From: Streptomyces sp. DH24
GTDB lineage: Bacteria > Actinomycetota > Actinomycetes > Streptomycetales > Streptomycetaceae
Length of the DNA stretch: 64,000 nt
Assembly (NCBI RefSeq): GCF_029813775.1
Contig: NZ_JARVKW010000006.1
Coordinates: forward strand, 203,590 to 267,589
Direction: 5' to 3'
The notes under the pieces are model-generated. The model had not been told where the DNA came from. It saw only the letters and a list, made by a program, of their open reading frames with translations, and searched no databases. Shown here piece after piece: positions 22,490 to 33,654 of the stretch. Position numbers and translations under genes: made by a program. Each line of letters opens with the position of its first letter. Position 1 is the stretch's first letter.

Positions 22490-24760
22490 ATGTCCCACCA
22501 CGGCGTCGGACCCCGGCCCTCTCGCCAGACTCCCGGCTGCCGCGCGGTGCTGCGCTCGGTCGCCTTCCTCACGGCGGGCGCCCTCGCGGTGCCCCTGCTG
22601 ACCGCCTGCAGCTCCGAGGACAAGGCCGGCAAGCCGCTCGCCGGGCAGGACATCGCGCCCGCCGACCGCGCCCGCATCGCCGACGGGGGAACCCTGCGCT
22701 GGGCGGTCGACTCGGTGCCGGAGACCCTGAACTCCTTCCAGTCGGACGCCGACTCCACCACCACCCGGATCGCGCAGGCCGTCCTGCCGTCGATGTACCG
22801 GCTCGACGCGAACGGCCGTGCCGAGCGCAACCCCGACTTCCTGGAATCGGCCAAGATCGTCGAGACCGAGCCCAAGCAGGTCGTGCTCTACAAGCTGAAC
22901 CAGCAGGCCGTCTGGAGCGACGGCCGCGAGATCGGCGCCGCCGACTTCGCCGCCCAGTGGCGCGCCCTGTCCGGCAAGGACACCGCCTACTGGACCGCCC
23001 GCAACGCCGGGTACGAGCGCATCGAGAAGATCCAGCGCGGCGCCAACGACCTGGAGGTCAAGGTCACCTTCAGCCGCCCCTACGCCGACTGGAAGTCGCT
23101 GTTCTCGCCGCTGTACCCGAAGGAGGTCACGGGCAGCCCCGACGCCTTCAACGACGGCGCCCGCCGGAAGCTGAAGGTCACCGCCGGACCGTTCACCGTC
23201 AAACGCGTCGACCGCGCGGACGAGCAGGTCACCCTGGTGCGCAACCCGCGCTGGTGGGGCGACCCGGCCAAGCTCTCCAGGATCGAGCTGCGCGCCGTGC
23301 CCCGCGAGAAGCGGACCGCCGCGCTGACCGCCGGCACGATCGACCTGGCCGAGATCGACCCCGCCGCGGCCCGCCGCATCACCGCCGCCGCCCGCCCGAA
23401 GACGGCCAGTACGCCGCTGATGGGCCCCGGCGCCCCCCTCGCCGGCCCCGGCCTCGCGCCCGCCCCCGGACGGCACCGGTCCGCCGCCGACGCCCTGCGC
23501 TCCTGGGCCGTCGCGAACGGCTCCGACGAGGAGGCCGCCGAGCGGGAGACCGAGGCCCGGCAGGAGCTGCGCAGGGCGGCCGAGAAGGAGGCGCGCCGGC
23601 AGCGGGCACTGCGCGGCTACGAGGTGCGCAAGTCGCTGGAGCCCGCCTACACGCAGCTCGCCCTCAACGGCGCCGACGGGCCGCTCGCCGACGAGCGGGT
23701 CCGCCGGGCGGTGGCCCGCGCCCTGGACCGCGAGGAGATCGCCCGGGCCGTCCTCAAGCCCCTCGGTCTGCCCGCCGAGCCGGTCGGCAGCCACCTCGCG
23801 CTGTCCGGCCAGGCCGCCTACGCCGACGGCAGCGGCGCCCTCGGGGGCCAGGACACCAAGGAGGCGCAGGCCCTGCTCGCGGACGCCGGCTGGGTGCGCG
23901 GCGGGCCCGTCAAGGAACAGAAGGGCGAGAAGGCCGCCGGCGCCGAGGGCGGGAAGACCAAGAAGGACGGCGAGAAGGCCGCCGAGAAGGACGCCGAGAA
24001 GGGCACGGGGAAGGACGCCGGGACGGAATCCGGGCAGGACTCCGGGGACGGCGACGACGGCACGTACATCGTCGGCGAGGACGACGGCGGCAACGGCGAC
24101 GACAAGGCCGACCGCGACCAGCAGCCGCAGCAGAAGGGCGGGGAGCGGCAGGCCCGGGACAGCGCGTCCGGCGCCTACGCCCCCAAGGGCACCGCCGCCC
24201 CCGCCGGCGCCGCCGCCGACCGGCTCGCCAAGGACGGCAAGACCCTCACCCTCCGCTTCGTCCTGCCGTCGGGCCCGGGCACCGAGGCCCTGCGCACCGT
24301 CGCCGACCGCATCACCCGCATGCTGGACCGCGTCGGCATCCGCACGGCCGTGACCAAGGTGCCCGACGAGAGCTACTTCAAGGACCACGTCGCCTCCGGC
24401 GAGTACGACCTCGCCCTGTACTCCTGGCCCGCGTCCGCCTTCCCCGCCACCGACGCCCGCCCGATCTTCGCCAAGCCGGTCCCGGCCGCCGACGGCTCCC
24501 TGAGCGTCGAGCAGAACTACACCCGGGTCGGCACCGACCAGGTCGACCAGCTCTTCGAGCAGGCCGCGGGCACGCTGGACGAGGAGGAGGCCCGCTCCCT
24601 GATCCGCAAGGCCGACTCCCGCATCTGGGCGGCGGCCGGCTCCATCCCCCTCTACCAGCGCCCCCAGCTGACGGCGGCCCGCAAGAACCTCGCCAACGCG
24701 GGAGCCTTCGGCTTCGAGACGCCGGTGTACGAGGACATGGGCTTTCTGAAGAAGGGGTGA
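22490..24760 (+). CDS. LpqW-like family 5 substrate-binding lipoprotein
   Basis: This 756-residue protein has a lipoprotein signal with the lipobox LLTAC (Cys40) and an SBP_bac_5 fold: GGTLRWAVDSVPETLNSFQ, then VWSDGREIGAADF, ADERVRRAVARALDREEI and LYSWPASAFPATD. A charged Lys/Glu/Gly/Asp tract of about 105 residues (about 474-580) interrupts the fold; binding proteins of importers usually lack this. No permease genes follow. It sits next to typA, as lpqW does in mycobacteria, where LpqW acts in cell-envelope mannolipid synthesis rather than in uptake. Its role here is unknown. Confidence 0.82.
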   Translation: MSHHGVGPRPSRQTPGCRAVLRSVAFLTAGALAVPLLTACSSEDKAGKPLAGQDIAPADRARIADGGTLRWAVDSVPETLNSFQSDADSTTTRIAQAVLPSMYRLDANGRAERNPDFLESAKIVETEPKQVVLYKLNQQAVWSDGREIGAADFAAQWRALSGKDTAYWTARNAGYERIEKIQRGANDLEVKVTFSRPYADWKSLFSPLYPKEVTGSPDAFNDGARRKLKVTAGPFTVKRVDRADEQVTLVRNPRWWGDPAKLSRIELRAVPREKRTAALTAGTIDLAEIDPAAARRITAAARPKTASTPLMGPGAPLAGPGLAPAPGRHRSAADALRSWAVANGSDEEAAERETEARQELRRAAEKEARRQRALRGYEVRKSLEPAYTQLALNGADGPLADERVRRAVARALDREEIARAVLKPLGLPAEPVGSHLALSGQAAYADGSGALGGQDTKEAQALLADAGWVRGGPVKEQKGEKAAGAEGGKTKKDGEKAAEKDAEKGTGKDAGTESGQDSGDGDDGTYIVGEDDGGNGDDKADRDQQPQQKGGERQARDSASGAYAPKGTAAPAGAAADRLAKDGKTLTLRFVLPSGPGTEALRTVADRITRMLDRVGIRTAVTKVPDESYFKDHVASGEYDLALYSWPASAFPATDARPIFAKPVPAADGSLSVEQNYTRVGTDQVDQLFEQAAGTLDEEEARSLIRKADSRIWAAAGSIPLYQRPQLTAARKNLANAGAFGFETPVYEDMGFLKKG

Positions 24761-24788
24761 ACCCGCCGAGGCGGTCGCGCCAACCTTC

Positions 24789-24858
24789 GGCCCGTCCGGC
24801 GTCTGAGGACGGGGCCGCAGACCGAAGCGGAGCCGCTGGGGGCGGCAGCCCCCAGCGG
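24789..24858 (+). terminator. Dispersed Streptomyces-type intergenic repeat with terminator hairpin
   Basis: Two hairpins follow the lipoprotein gene. GGCCCGTCC/GGACGGGGCC (24789-24816) pairs with one bulge and contains the CCGTCCGGCGTCTGAGGACG core that recurs between genes in Streptomyces genomes. CCGCTGGGGG-CGGCAG-CCCCCAGCGG (24833-24858) is a perfect 10-base stem with a 6-base loop. The second acts as terminator; the first marks a member of the repeat family. Confidence 0.75.
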
Positions 24859-25041
24859 TCCCGCAGCAGCGCCGGACGCACCGGAAAGCCCACGTGAGCT
24901 GCCCTCGGAGTCACCCGGCAAGCCCTTGCGGCAGCGGCCCCGTACCATGGGGTGAGGCCGTGGCATGTTCAGCCCGGCAGGGCCCGCGCACCGCAGGCGT
25001 TCGCGCAGGGCATTCCTCAGCACTCCGGGAGTACGCCTTAT

Positions 25042-26949
<1,908 letters not shown>

Positions 26950-26970
26950 CGCCGGCTCCGGCCTGACACC

Positions 26971-26997
26971 GGGCACCCCGCTCGCCGCGGGGTGCCC
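26971..26997 (+). terminator. Terminator of typA
   Basis: GGGCACCCCG and CGGGGTGCCC pair perfectly (10 bases) around the 7-base loop CTCGCCG, 21 bases after the typA stop. Confidence 0.8.
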
Positions 26998-27584
26998 GGC
27001 GTCGTTGTGGCGGAGAGTGAAGAGGAGGGTAGGGAAAACCCTCTAATTGTTCAGGACGCCCGGTGGGGGGTCCGCGCGGCCACTACCCTGCTGCGGAAAG
27101 TCACCTGTGCGCGGGCCGTGCGAGGCGGGCGACCGTCCTGAACGGTTCTTCCGCGGCGGCGCGTTGAGTGTGCGACAGGTACCTGCGCGGGCCGGTGGGC
27201 ATGCCGAACGGCACCCAGCACACCGGGCACCGTACGCGCAATTGGTTTTTCGCTCCCATGCGTCCGGAATGCGGACACCTGTTACCGATAGATGTGTAAC
27301 AAGTCCGTTTCGCAGGGATCTTTCACCAAACCCTTTGTCCGGATTTTGGAAGATGTAGGCGCGAGCTGTGATCGAACCGAGACCTCAGGAAGGTGGTTCG
27401 GTGTTGGCTCTTGGCAGATAGTTAGGCGCGTAGAGCTCGGATGAACGGGGCACGCGCTGCAGGCGGCGCCGACTCACGAGCACGGGGGCACCTGACTATC
27501 TCCGGCACCGGCGACGGGCGGTTGGCGGCGACGTGTCGCGTGCTCCCCTTTGCGGTGAACCAATGGACTCATGAGGAGGAACCC
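26998..27584. other. Long leader/promoter region of the first oligopeptide importer
   Basis: About 590 bases without a supported gene separate typA from the peptide-binding lipoprotein. The stretch 27240-27380 is AT-rich for this genome and holds two dyads: GTCCG-N5-CGGAC (27262-27276) and TGTTAC-N10-GTAACA (27280-27301). A TTGTCC hexamer (27335) lies shortly upstream of a GATGTAGGC segment (27352-27360), but the spacing is not ideal. The lipoprotein start is preceded by GAGGAGG (27573-27579). Such long control regions fit a developmentally regulated operon. Confidence 0.45.
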
Positions 27585-29201
27585 ATGCGTGGTGCCAAGA
27601 GCGCCAAGTGGGTCGCGGGCGCAATAACCGTTGCTCTGGCTGCCACTGCTTGTGGCGGCGGCGACGGTGACAGCGAGGGACAGAAGAAGGGCTCCGGGCC
27701 CGCAGGCTACGTCTCGATCGACGTCGGCGAGCCGCAGAAGCCGCTGATCCCGGCCGACACCAACGAGTCCAACGGCTCGTACGTCATCCAGTCCCTGTTC
27801 ACTCAGCTCCTGGACTTCGACGCCAAGGGCGAGATCGTCTACACGAACGCCGAGTCGGTCGAGACCGAGGACTCGAAGACGTGGACGGTCAAGCTGAAGA
27901 AGGGCTGGAAGTTCCACAACGGCGAGGACGTGACGGCCAAGTCGTACGTCGACGCGTGGAACTGGTACGCCAACATCAAGAACAACCAGCAGAACTCGTT
28001 CTGGTTCGCCGACATCAAGGGCTACGAGGACGTCCACCCCGAGAAGGGTGACCCGAAGGCCGACGCCATGTCCGGTCTGAAGGTCGTGGACGACCACACC
28101 TTCACGATCGAGCTGAACGAGCGCGTCCCGTACTTCAACTACAAGCTGGGGTACTCCACCTGGGCGCCGCTGCCCAAGGTCTTCTACGACGACCCGAAGG
28201 CCTTCGGCCAGAAGCCGGTCGGCAACGGTCCCTACGAGTTCGAGAAGTGGGACCACAAGAAGCTCATCCAGGTCAAGGCGTACGCGGACTACAAGGGTCC
28301 GAACAAGGCCGCCAACAAGGGTCTGCAGTTCAAGAACTACTCGACCCTCGAGGCCGCCTACAAGGACGTCGTCTCCGGCAACCTGGACATCATCCGCCAG
28401 GTCGGCCCGACGGACCTGCCGAAGTACAAGCAGGACCTCGGTGACGGCGCCATCGAGCAGCCGTACGCGGCCATCCAGTCCCTGGTGCCGGCGTTCTACA
28501 GCAAGACGTTCAAGGACATCGACCCCAAGGTGCTGCAGGGTCTGTCCATGGCGATCGACCGGGACACGATCACCAAGACGGTCCTGAACAACACCCGTAC
28601 GCCGGCGACGAGCTTCACCCCGCCGCAGGTCAAGGGCAACCAGGACCTGGGTACGGACGTGTTCACGTACGACCCGGCGAAGGCCAAGAAGCTCATCGAG
28701 GAGGGTGGCGGCGTCCCGGGCAACAAGTTCACCATCCAGTACAACAGCGACGGCGGCCACAAGGAGTGGGTGACCGCGGTCTGCGAGTCCATCCGCAAGG
28801 CCACCGGCGTCGACTGCGTCGGCGACCCGAAGCCCGACTTCGCCACGGACCTCGAGGCCCGTGACAACGACGAGGTCAAGGGCATGTACCGCGGTGGCTG
28901 GGTGGCGGACTACCCGGTCAACGTGAACTTCATCAAGGAGCTCTACCACACCAACGCCGAGTCCAACAACGGTCGTTTCTCCGACAAGGAGATCGACGCG
29001 CTGATGGCGGAGGGTGACAAGGCCGAGTCCCTGGAAGAGTCCGTGAAGGCCTACCAGGAGGTCGAGAAGAAGCTTCTCGAGAAGATGCCGGCCATCCCGC
29101 TCTGGTACTACCGCATCAACGGCGGCCACGGTGAGGCGGTCGACAACGTCAACGTCGACTTCCACGGCGACATCGAGCTCGCCCAGGTCACCGTCAAGTA
29201 A
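27585..29201 (+). CDS. Oligopeptide-binding lipoprotein (SBP family 5), first importer
   Basis: This 538-residue binding protein has a lipobox at Cys23 (LAATAC) and an SBP_bac_5 fold: NESNGSYVIQSLFTQLLDFD, then NGEDVTAKSYVDAWNWY, KPVGNGPYEFEKW, LSMAIDRDTITKTV and VADYPVNVNFIKELY. It captures oligopeptides outside the membrane for the permease and ATPase genes that follow directly. The leader MRGAKSAKW is shared with the second importer's lipoprotein. Position after typA matches the Streptomyces bldK neighbourhood, so it is a BldKB-like candidate; I do not assign the symbol because gene order and sequence cannot be checked here. Confidence 0.9.
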   Translation: MRGAKSAKWVAGAITVALAATACGGGDGDSEGQKKGSGPAGYVSIDVGEPQKPLIPADTNESNGSYVIQSLFTQLLDFDAKGEIVYTNAESVETEDSKTWTVKLKKGWKFHNGEDVTAKSYVDAWNWYANIKNNQQNSFWFADIKGYEDVHPEKGDPKADAMSGLKVVDDHTFTIELNERVPYFNYKLGYSTWAPLPKVFYDDPKAFGQKPVGNGPYEFEKWDHKKLIQVKAYADYKGPNKAANKGLQFKNYSTLEAAYKDVVSGNLDIIRQVGPTDLPKYKQDLGDGAIEQPYAAIQSLVPAFYSKTFKDIDPKVLQGLSMAIDRDTITKTVLNNTRTPATSFTPPQVKGNQDLGTDVFTYDPAKAKKLIEEGGGVPGNKFTIQYNSDGGHKEWVTAVCESIRKATGVDCVGDPKPDFATDLEARDNDEVKGMYRGGWVADYPVNVNFIKELYHTNAESNNGRFSDKEIDALMAEGDKAESLEESVKAYQEVEKKLLEKMPAIPLWYYRINGGHGEAVDNVNVDFHGDIELAQVTVK

Positions 29202-29332
29202 GAGGTCACGGGCCTCAACGCATTCGGCCGTTGACCGCCGCCGCCCCTCGGGCGGCGGCGGGAGGCCGATGGGGGCTGTTCCCTCGGGGACGGCCCCCCT
29301 TCGGCCGTAGCACACCCCTCACGGAGGCACGC

Positions 29333-30262
29333 ATGGGGCGTTATGTCGCACGACGACTGCTCCAGATGATCCCGGTATTCATCGGGTCCACCTTGTTGAT
29401 CTTCCTCATGATGTACGCCCTGCCCGGTGACCCCGTCAGAGCCCTCATGGGAGATCAGGCGTTCGACCCGGCGGTCGTCGCGAACATCAGAAAGGACCTC
29501 GGGCTCGACCTGCCCATCTGGCAGCAGTACGCCAACTACCTGGGCGGTCTGGTGCAGGGCGACTTCGGCACGGAGATCGCCAGCCAGCGACCCGTCGCCG
29601 ACATCATCGCCGACGCGTTCCCGGTCACCATCCGGCTCACGCTGTTCGCGTTCGCCTTCACGGTCCTCGTCGGTGTCGGCCTCGGCATCGTCGCCGGTCT
29701 GCGCCCGGACACGCTGCAGGACCGCGGCCTGCTGACGCTGACCCTGGTCCTCATCTCGATGCCGTCCTTCGTGCTGGGTTTCCTGATGCAGTACCTGTTC
29801 GCCTTCCAGTGGCAGATCACCACGCCGACGGTGCGCGACTCCGAGAGCTTCAGTGAACTCCTGCTGCCCGCCATCGTGCTGGGCTCCCTCTCCCTCGCCT
29901 ACGTGGCGCGTCTGACGCGTACCTCGATGGCGGAGAACCTGCGCGCCGACTACATGCGCACCGCGGTCGCCAAGGGCCTGCCCAAGCGCCGCATCGTCGG
30001 CGTGCACCTGATGCGCAACTCGCTCATCCCGGTGGTCACCTTCCTCGGCACCGACATCGGCAACCTGATGACCGGCGCCATCGTCACCGAGGGCATCTTC
30101 AACGTGAAGGGCGTCGGCAACGCCATCTACGAGGCGCTCATCCGCCGCGAGGGCGCGACCGTCGTCGGCATCGCCTCGTTGATCGTCCTGGTCTACCTCG
30201 CCACCAGCCTGCTCGTCGACCTGCTGTACGCGGTCCTGGACCCGAGGATCCGGTATGCCTGA
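29333..30262 (+). CDS. Oligopeptide ABC transporter permease (DppB/OppB type), first importer
   Basis: The 309-residue permease has six membrane helices. It opens with the family signature GRYVARRLLQMIPVFIGSTL and contains the EAA loop region RTAVAKGLPKRRIVGVHLMR that docks to the ATPase, ending TSLLVDLLYAVLDPRIRYA. ATG 29333 follows GGAGGC. Its stop overlaps the next permease start by eight bases (ATGCCTGA), indicating coupled translation. Confidence 0.94.
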   Translation: MGRYVARRLLQMIPVFIGSTLLIFLMMYALPGDPVRALMGDQAFDPAVVANIRKDLGLDLPIWQQYANYLGGLVQGDFGTEIASQRPVADIIADAFPVTIRLTLFAFAFTVLVGVGLGIVAGLRPDTLQDRGLLTLTLVLISMPSFVLGFLMQYLFAFQWQITTPTVRDSESFSELLLPAIVLGSLSLAYVARLTRTSMAENLRADYMRTAVAKGLPKRRIVGVHLMRNSLIPVVTFLGTDIGNLMTGAIVTEGIFNVKGVGNAIYEALIRREGATVVGIASLIVLVYLATSLLVDLLYAVLDPRIRYA

Positions 30263-31229
30263 GAAGACCGCCGAACCCGCGAAGACCGACACCGACCAGC
30301 CGCCGGTGACCGCCAAGGACCCCGCGCCGGCCGCCGCCGTCGTCGAGCCGAACGCCTCGTCCGCGAAGGCCCGCAGCCTGTGGAGCGACGCCTGGTACGA
30401 CCTGCGGCGCCGGCCCATGTTCCTGGTGTCCTCCGCGCTCATCGTGCTGCTGCTGGTCATGTCGATCGCGCCGGGCCTGTTCACCAGCGCCTCGCCGCGC
30501 GACGCCGACCTGGCCGCCCACTACCTCCAGCCGCCGAACTGGGGCCACTTCTTCGCCGAGGACTGGCTCGGCTACGACGGCCAGGGCCGCTCGATCTACG
30601 CCCGCATCGTCTACGGCGCCCGTGCCTCGATCCTCGTCGGCGTCGGCGTCACGATCCTGGTGACCGTGCTCGGCACGATCATCGGCATGATCGCCGGCTA
30701 CTTCGGCGGCTGGATCGACAGCCTGCTGTCCCGCATCACCGACGTGTTCTTCGGCATCCCCTTCCTGCTGGGTGCCCTGGTCGTCCTCACGACCTTCGAG
30801 AACCGCACCGTCTGGGTCGTGATCCTGGCGCTGGCCTTCCTCGGCTGGACCCAGATCGCCCGTGTCGCCCGCGGCGCGGTCATCACCGTCAAGCAGGCCG
30901 ACTACGTCGTCGCCGCCAAGGCGCTGGGTGCCTCCACCAGCCGCATCCTGTACCGACACATCCTGCCGAACGCCCTCGCGCCGATCATCGTCGTCGCGAC
31001 CATCGCCCTGGGCGGTTACATCGCGGCCGAGGCCACGCTGTCCTTCCTCGGCGTCGGTCTGGCCGAGCCGACGGTCTCGTGGGGTGTGGACGTGTCCGTC
31101 GGCCGCTCGCAGCTGCGCAACGCGCCGTTCACGCTGATCATCCCCTCGGTGATGGTCTCGATCACGGTGCTCTCGTTCCTCATGTTCGGCGATGCGGTAC
31201 GCAACGCCCTCGATCCCAAGCTGCGCTGA
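30255..31229 (+). CDS. Oligopeptide ABC transporter permease (DppC/OppC type), first importer
   Basis: This 324-residue permease has a long charged N-terminal tail (about 45 residues), the DppC-type N-terminal helix (RPMFLVSSALIVLLLVMSIA), the extracytoplasmic loop with YDGQGRSIYARIVYGARASI and the EAA loop VAAKALGASTSRILYRHILPN. It ends in FGDAVRNALDPKLR, as is usual. It forms the membrane channel with the preceding permease. Confidence 0.94.
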   Translation: MPEKTAEPAKTDTDQPPVTAKDPAPAAAVVEPNASSAKARSLWSDAWYDLRRRPMFLVSSALIVLLLVMSIAPGLFTSASPRDADLAAHYLQPPNWGHFFAEDWLGYDGQGRSIYARIVYGARASILVGVGVTILVTVLGTIIGMIAGYFGGWIDSLLSRITDVFFGIPFLLGALVVLTTFENRTVWVVILALAFLGWTQIARVARGAVITVKQADYVVAAKALGASTSRILYRHILPNALAPIIVVATIALGGYIAAEATLSFLGVGLAEPTVSWGVDVSVGRSQLRNAPFTLIIPSVMVSITVLSFLMFGDAVRNALDPKLR

Positions 31230-31240
31230 GGGAGGCGTAC

Positions 31241-32299
31241 GTGACCATCATCGACGAAACGGCCGGCAGCCCCGCGCCGGACGGCGCGCAGGACGCGGCC
31301 CGTCCCCTTCTCGAAGTCCGCGACCTGCACGTCGAGTTCCACACGCGCGACGGCGTCGCCAAGGCCGTCAACGGCGTCAACTACTCGGTCGACGCCGGTG
31401 AGACGCTCGCCGTGCTCGGCGAGTCCGGCTCAGGCAAGTCCGTGACCGCGCAGGCGGTCATGGGCATCCTCGACATGCCGCCCGGCCGCATCCCGAAGGG
31501 GGAGATCCTCTTCCGCGGCCAGGACATGCTGAAGATGTCCGGCGAGGAGCGGCGCAAGCTGCGCGGCCGCAAGATCGCCATGATCTTCCAGGACGCGCTG
31601 TCCTCGCTCAACCCCGTGCTCTCGGTGGGCTACCAGCTCGGCGAGATGTTCCGCGTGCACCAGGGCCTGTCCAAGAAGGACGCCAAGGCCAAGGCCATCG
31701 AGATGATGGACCGGGTGAAGATCCCGGCCGCCGCGGCGCGGGTGGGCGACTACCCGCACCAGTTCTCCGGCGGCATGCGCCAGCGCATCATGATCGCGAT
31801 GGCGCTGGCCCTGGAGCCGGACCTGATCATCGCCGACGAGCCCACCACCGCCCTCGACGTGACGGTGCAGGCCCAGGTCATGGACCTGCTGGCCGAGCTC
31901 CAGCGCGAGTACCACATGGGCCTGATCCTCATCACCCACGACCTCGGTGTGGTCGCCGACGTCGCGGACAAGATCGCCGTGATGTACGCGGGCCGGATCG
32001 TGGAGCAGGCCCCGGTCCACGAGCTGTACAAGCGCCCGGCGCACCCGTACACCAAGGGTCTGCTGGAGTCGATCCCGCGCCTGGACCAGAAGGGCCAGGA
32101 GCTGTACGCGATCAAGGGCCTGCCGCCGAACCTGACGCGCATCCCGAGCGGCTGCGCGTTCAACCCGCGCTGCCCGAAGGCCCAGGACATCTGCCGTACG
32201 GACATCCCGCCGCTGCACCCGGTCACCGAGCCGGACGGGTCCGAACTGGTCGGCCGTGCGTCGGCGTGCCACTTCTGGAAGGAGACGATCCATGGCTGA
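31241..32299 (+). CDS. Oligopeptide ABC transporter ATPase (DppD/OppD type), first importer
   Basis: GTG 31241 after GGGAGG gives 352 residues. Walker A GESGSGKS, signature FSGGMRQR, Walker B LIIADEP and the H-loop ITHDLG are intact. The C-terminal oligopeptide extension contains CAFNPRCPKAQDIC and a further Cys (SACHFW). In mycobacterial OppD such cysteines hold an Fe-S cluster needed for activity. The stop overlaps the next gene in ATGGCTGA. Confidence 0.94.
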   Translation: MTIIDETAGSPAPDGAQDAARPLLEVRDLHVEFHTRDGVAKAVNGVNYSVDAGETLAVLGESGSGKSVTAQAVMGILDMPPGRIPKGEILFRGQDMLKMSGEERRKLRGRKIAMIFQDALSSLNPVLSVGYQLGEMFRVHQGLSKKDAKAKAIEMMDRVKIPAAAARVGDYPHQFSGGMRQRIMIAMALALEPDLIIADEPTTALDVTVQAQVMDLLAELQREYHMGLILITHDLGVVADVADKIAVMYAGRIVEQAPVHELYKRPAHPYTKGLLESIPRLDQKGQELYAIKGLPPNLTRIPSGCAFNPRCPKAQDICRTDIPPLHPVTEPDGSELVGRASACHFWKETIHG

Positions 32300-33440
32300 G
32301 CTCAGCAAGAGCGACGAGCCGCAGGACGCCACGCCCAACGTCTCCGAGGTGGACGTCGTGGACGCCGCGTCCGAGACGGCGGCGGTCGCCGCCATCGAGG
32401 CGCCGGTCGAGCGGGGTGAGCCGATCCTCCAGGTGCGCAACCTGGTCAAGCACTTCCCGCTCACCCAGGGCATCCTGTTCAAGCGGCAGATCGGCGCGGT
32501 CAAGGCCGTCGACGGCATCTCCTTCGACCTGTACCAGGGCGAGACCCTGGGCATCGTGGGCGAGTCCGGCTGCGGCAAGTCGACGGTGGCCAAGCTCCTG
32601 ATGAACCTGGAGCGGGCCACGGCCGGCGAGATCTTCTACAAGGGCCAGGACATCACCCGGCTGTCCGGCAGGGCCCTGAAGGCGGTCCGCCGCAACATCC
32701 AGATGGTGTTCCAGGACCCGTACACGTCGCTGAACCCGCGTATGACGGTCGGCGACATCATCGGGGAGCCCTTCGACATCCACCCCGAGGTGGCCCCGAA
32801 GGGCGACCGCCGCAAGCGCGTCCAGGACCTCCTGGACGTGGTCGGCCTGAACCCGGAGTACATCAACCGCTACCCGCACCAGTTCTCCGGCGGTCAGCGC
32901 CAGCGCATCGGCATCGCCCGCGGCCTGGCCCTGAACCCCGAGATCATCATCTGCGACGAGCCGGTCTCCGCGCTGGACGTGTCCGTGCAGGCGCAGGTCA
33001 TCAACCTGATGGAGCGACTGCAGGACGAGTTCAACCTGTCCTACATCTTCATCGCGCACGACCTGTCCATCGTCCGGCACATCTCGGACCGGGTCGGTGT
33101 GATGTACCTCGGCAAGATGGCCGAGATCGGCACGGACGAGCAGATCTACGACCACCCGACGCACCCCTACACCCAGGCGCTGCTGTCGGCGGTCCCCGTG
33201 CCGGACCCGGAGGCCCGCGTCCACCGCGAGCGGATCATCCTCACCGGCGACGTGCCGTCCCCGGCCAACCCGCCGTCGGGCTGCCGCTTCCGCACCCGCT
33301 GCTGGAAGGCGCAGGACAAGTGCGCCGAGGAGGTGCCCCTGCTGGCGGTCCCGGAGCGCTTCAAGGGCACGGACACCCCGGCCGCCCACGAGTCGGCCTG
33401 CCACTTCGCGGAGGAGAAGGACGTCGTCCACGCGGCCTGA
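32292..33440 (+). CDS. Oligopeptide ABC transporter ATPase (DppF/OppF type), first importer
   Basis: This 382-residue ATPase has an N-terminal acidic extension of about 35 residues that its paralogue in the second importer lacks. Walker A GESGCGKS, signature FSGGQRQR, Walker B IIICDEP and H-loop IAHDLS are present. The C-terminal domain has [14 protein letters not shown] and SACHF. It pairs with the preceding DppD-type ATPase. A strong terminator follows 20 bases later, closing the five-gene operon. Confidence 0.94.
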   Translation: MAELSKSDEPQDATPNVSEVDVVDAASETAAVAAIEAPVERGEPILQVRNLVKHFPLTQGILFKRQIGAVKAVDGISFDLYQGETLGIVGESGCGKSTVAKLLMNLERATAGEIFYKGQDITRLSGRALKAVRRNIQMVFQDPYTSLNPRMTVGDIIGEPFDIHPEVAPKGDRRKRVQDLLDVVGLNPEYINRYPHQFSGGQRQRIGIARGLALNPEIIICDEPVSALDVSVQAQVINLMERLQDEFNLSYIFIAHDLSIVRHISDRVGVMYLGKMAEIGTDEQIYDHPTHPYTQALLSAVPVPDPEARVHRERIILTGDVPSPANPPSGCRFRTRCWKAQDKCAEEVPLLAVPERFKGTDTPAAHESACHFAEEKDVVHAA

Positions 33441-33460
33441 CACCCTTTCGTCTCCCACCC

Positions 33461-33495
33461 GGTTCCCGGCATCCCCTCAGGGGGTGCCGGGAACC
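33461..33495 (+). terminator. Terminator between the two peptide importers
   Basis: A 16-base stem (GGTTCCCGGCATCCCC against GGGGGTGCCGGGAACC, one G-T wobble) closes on a 3-base loop. It is one of the strongest hairpins in the window and separates the two five-gene importer operons. Confidence 0.85.
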
Positions 33496-33654
33496 GGCGT
33501 TTTCCGCCCGCGTCCCCCGTCCCCGCCCCGCCGGGGACCCGTACGGCGGGAGTGCGTGTGCGGTGTGCGCTTTCTGGGTTGATATTGGCCGGAAAGGATC
33601 AGTGCTTCGGCGCTGGCGGCAGCGCACACCTGCGTACGTACGAGGAGGCACTCC

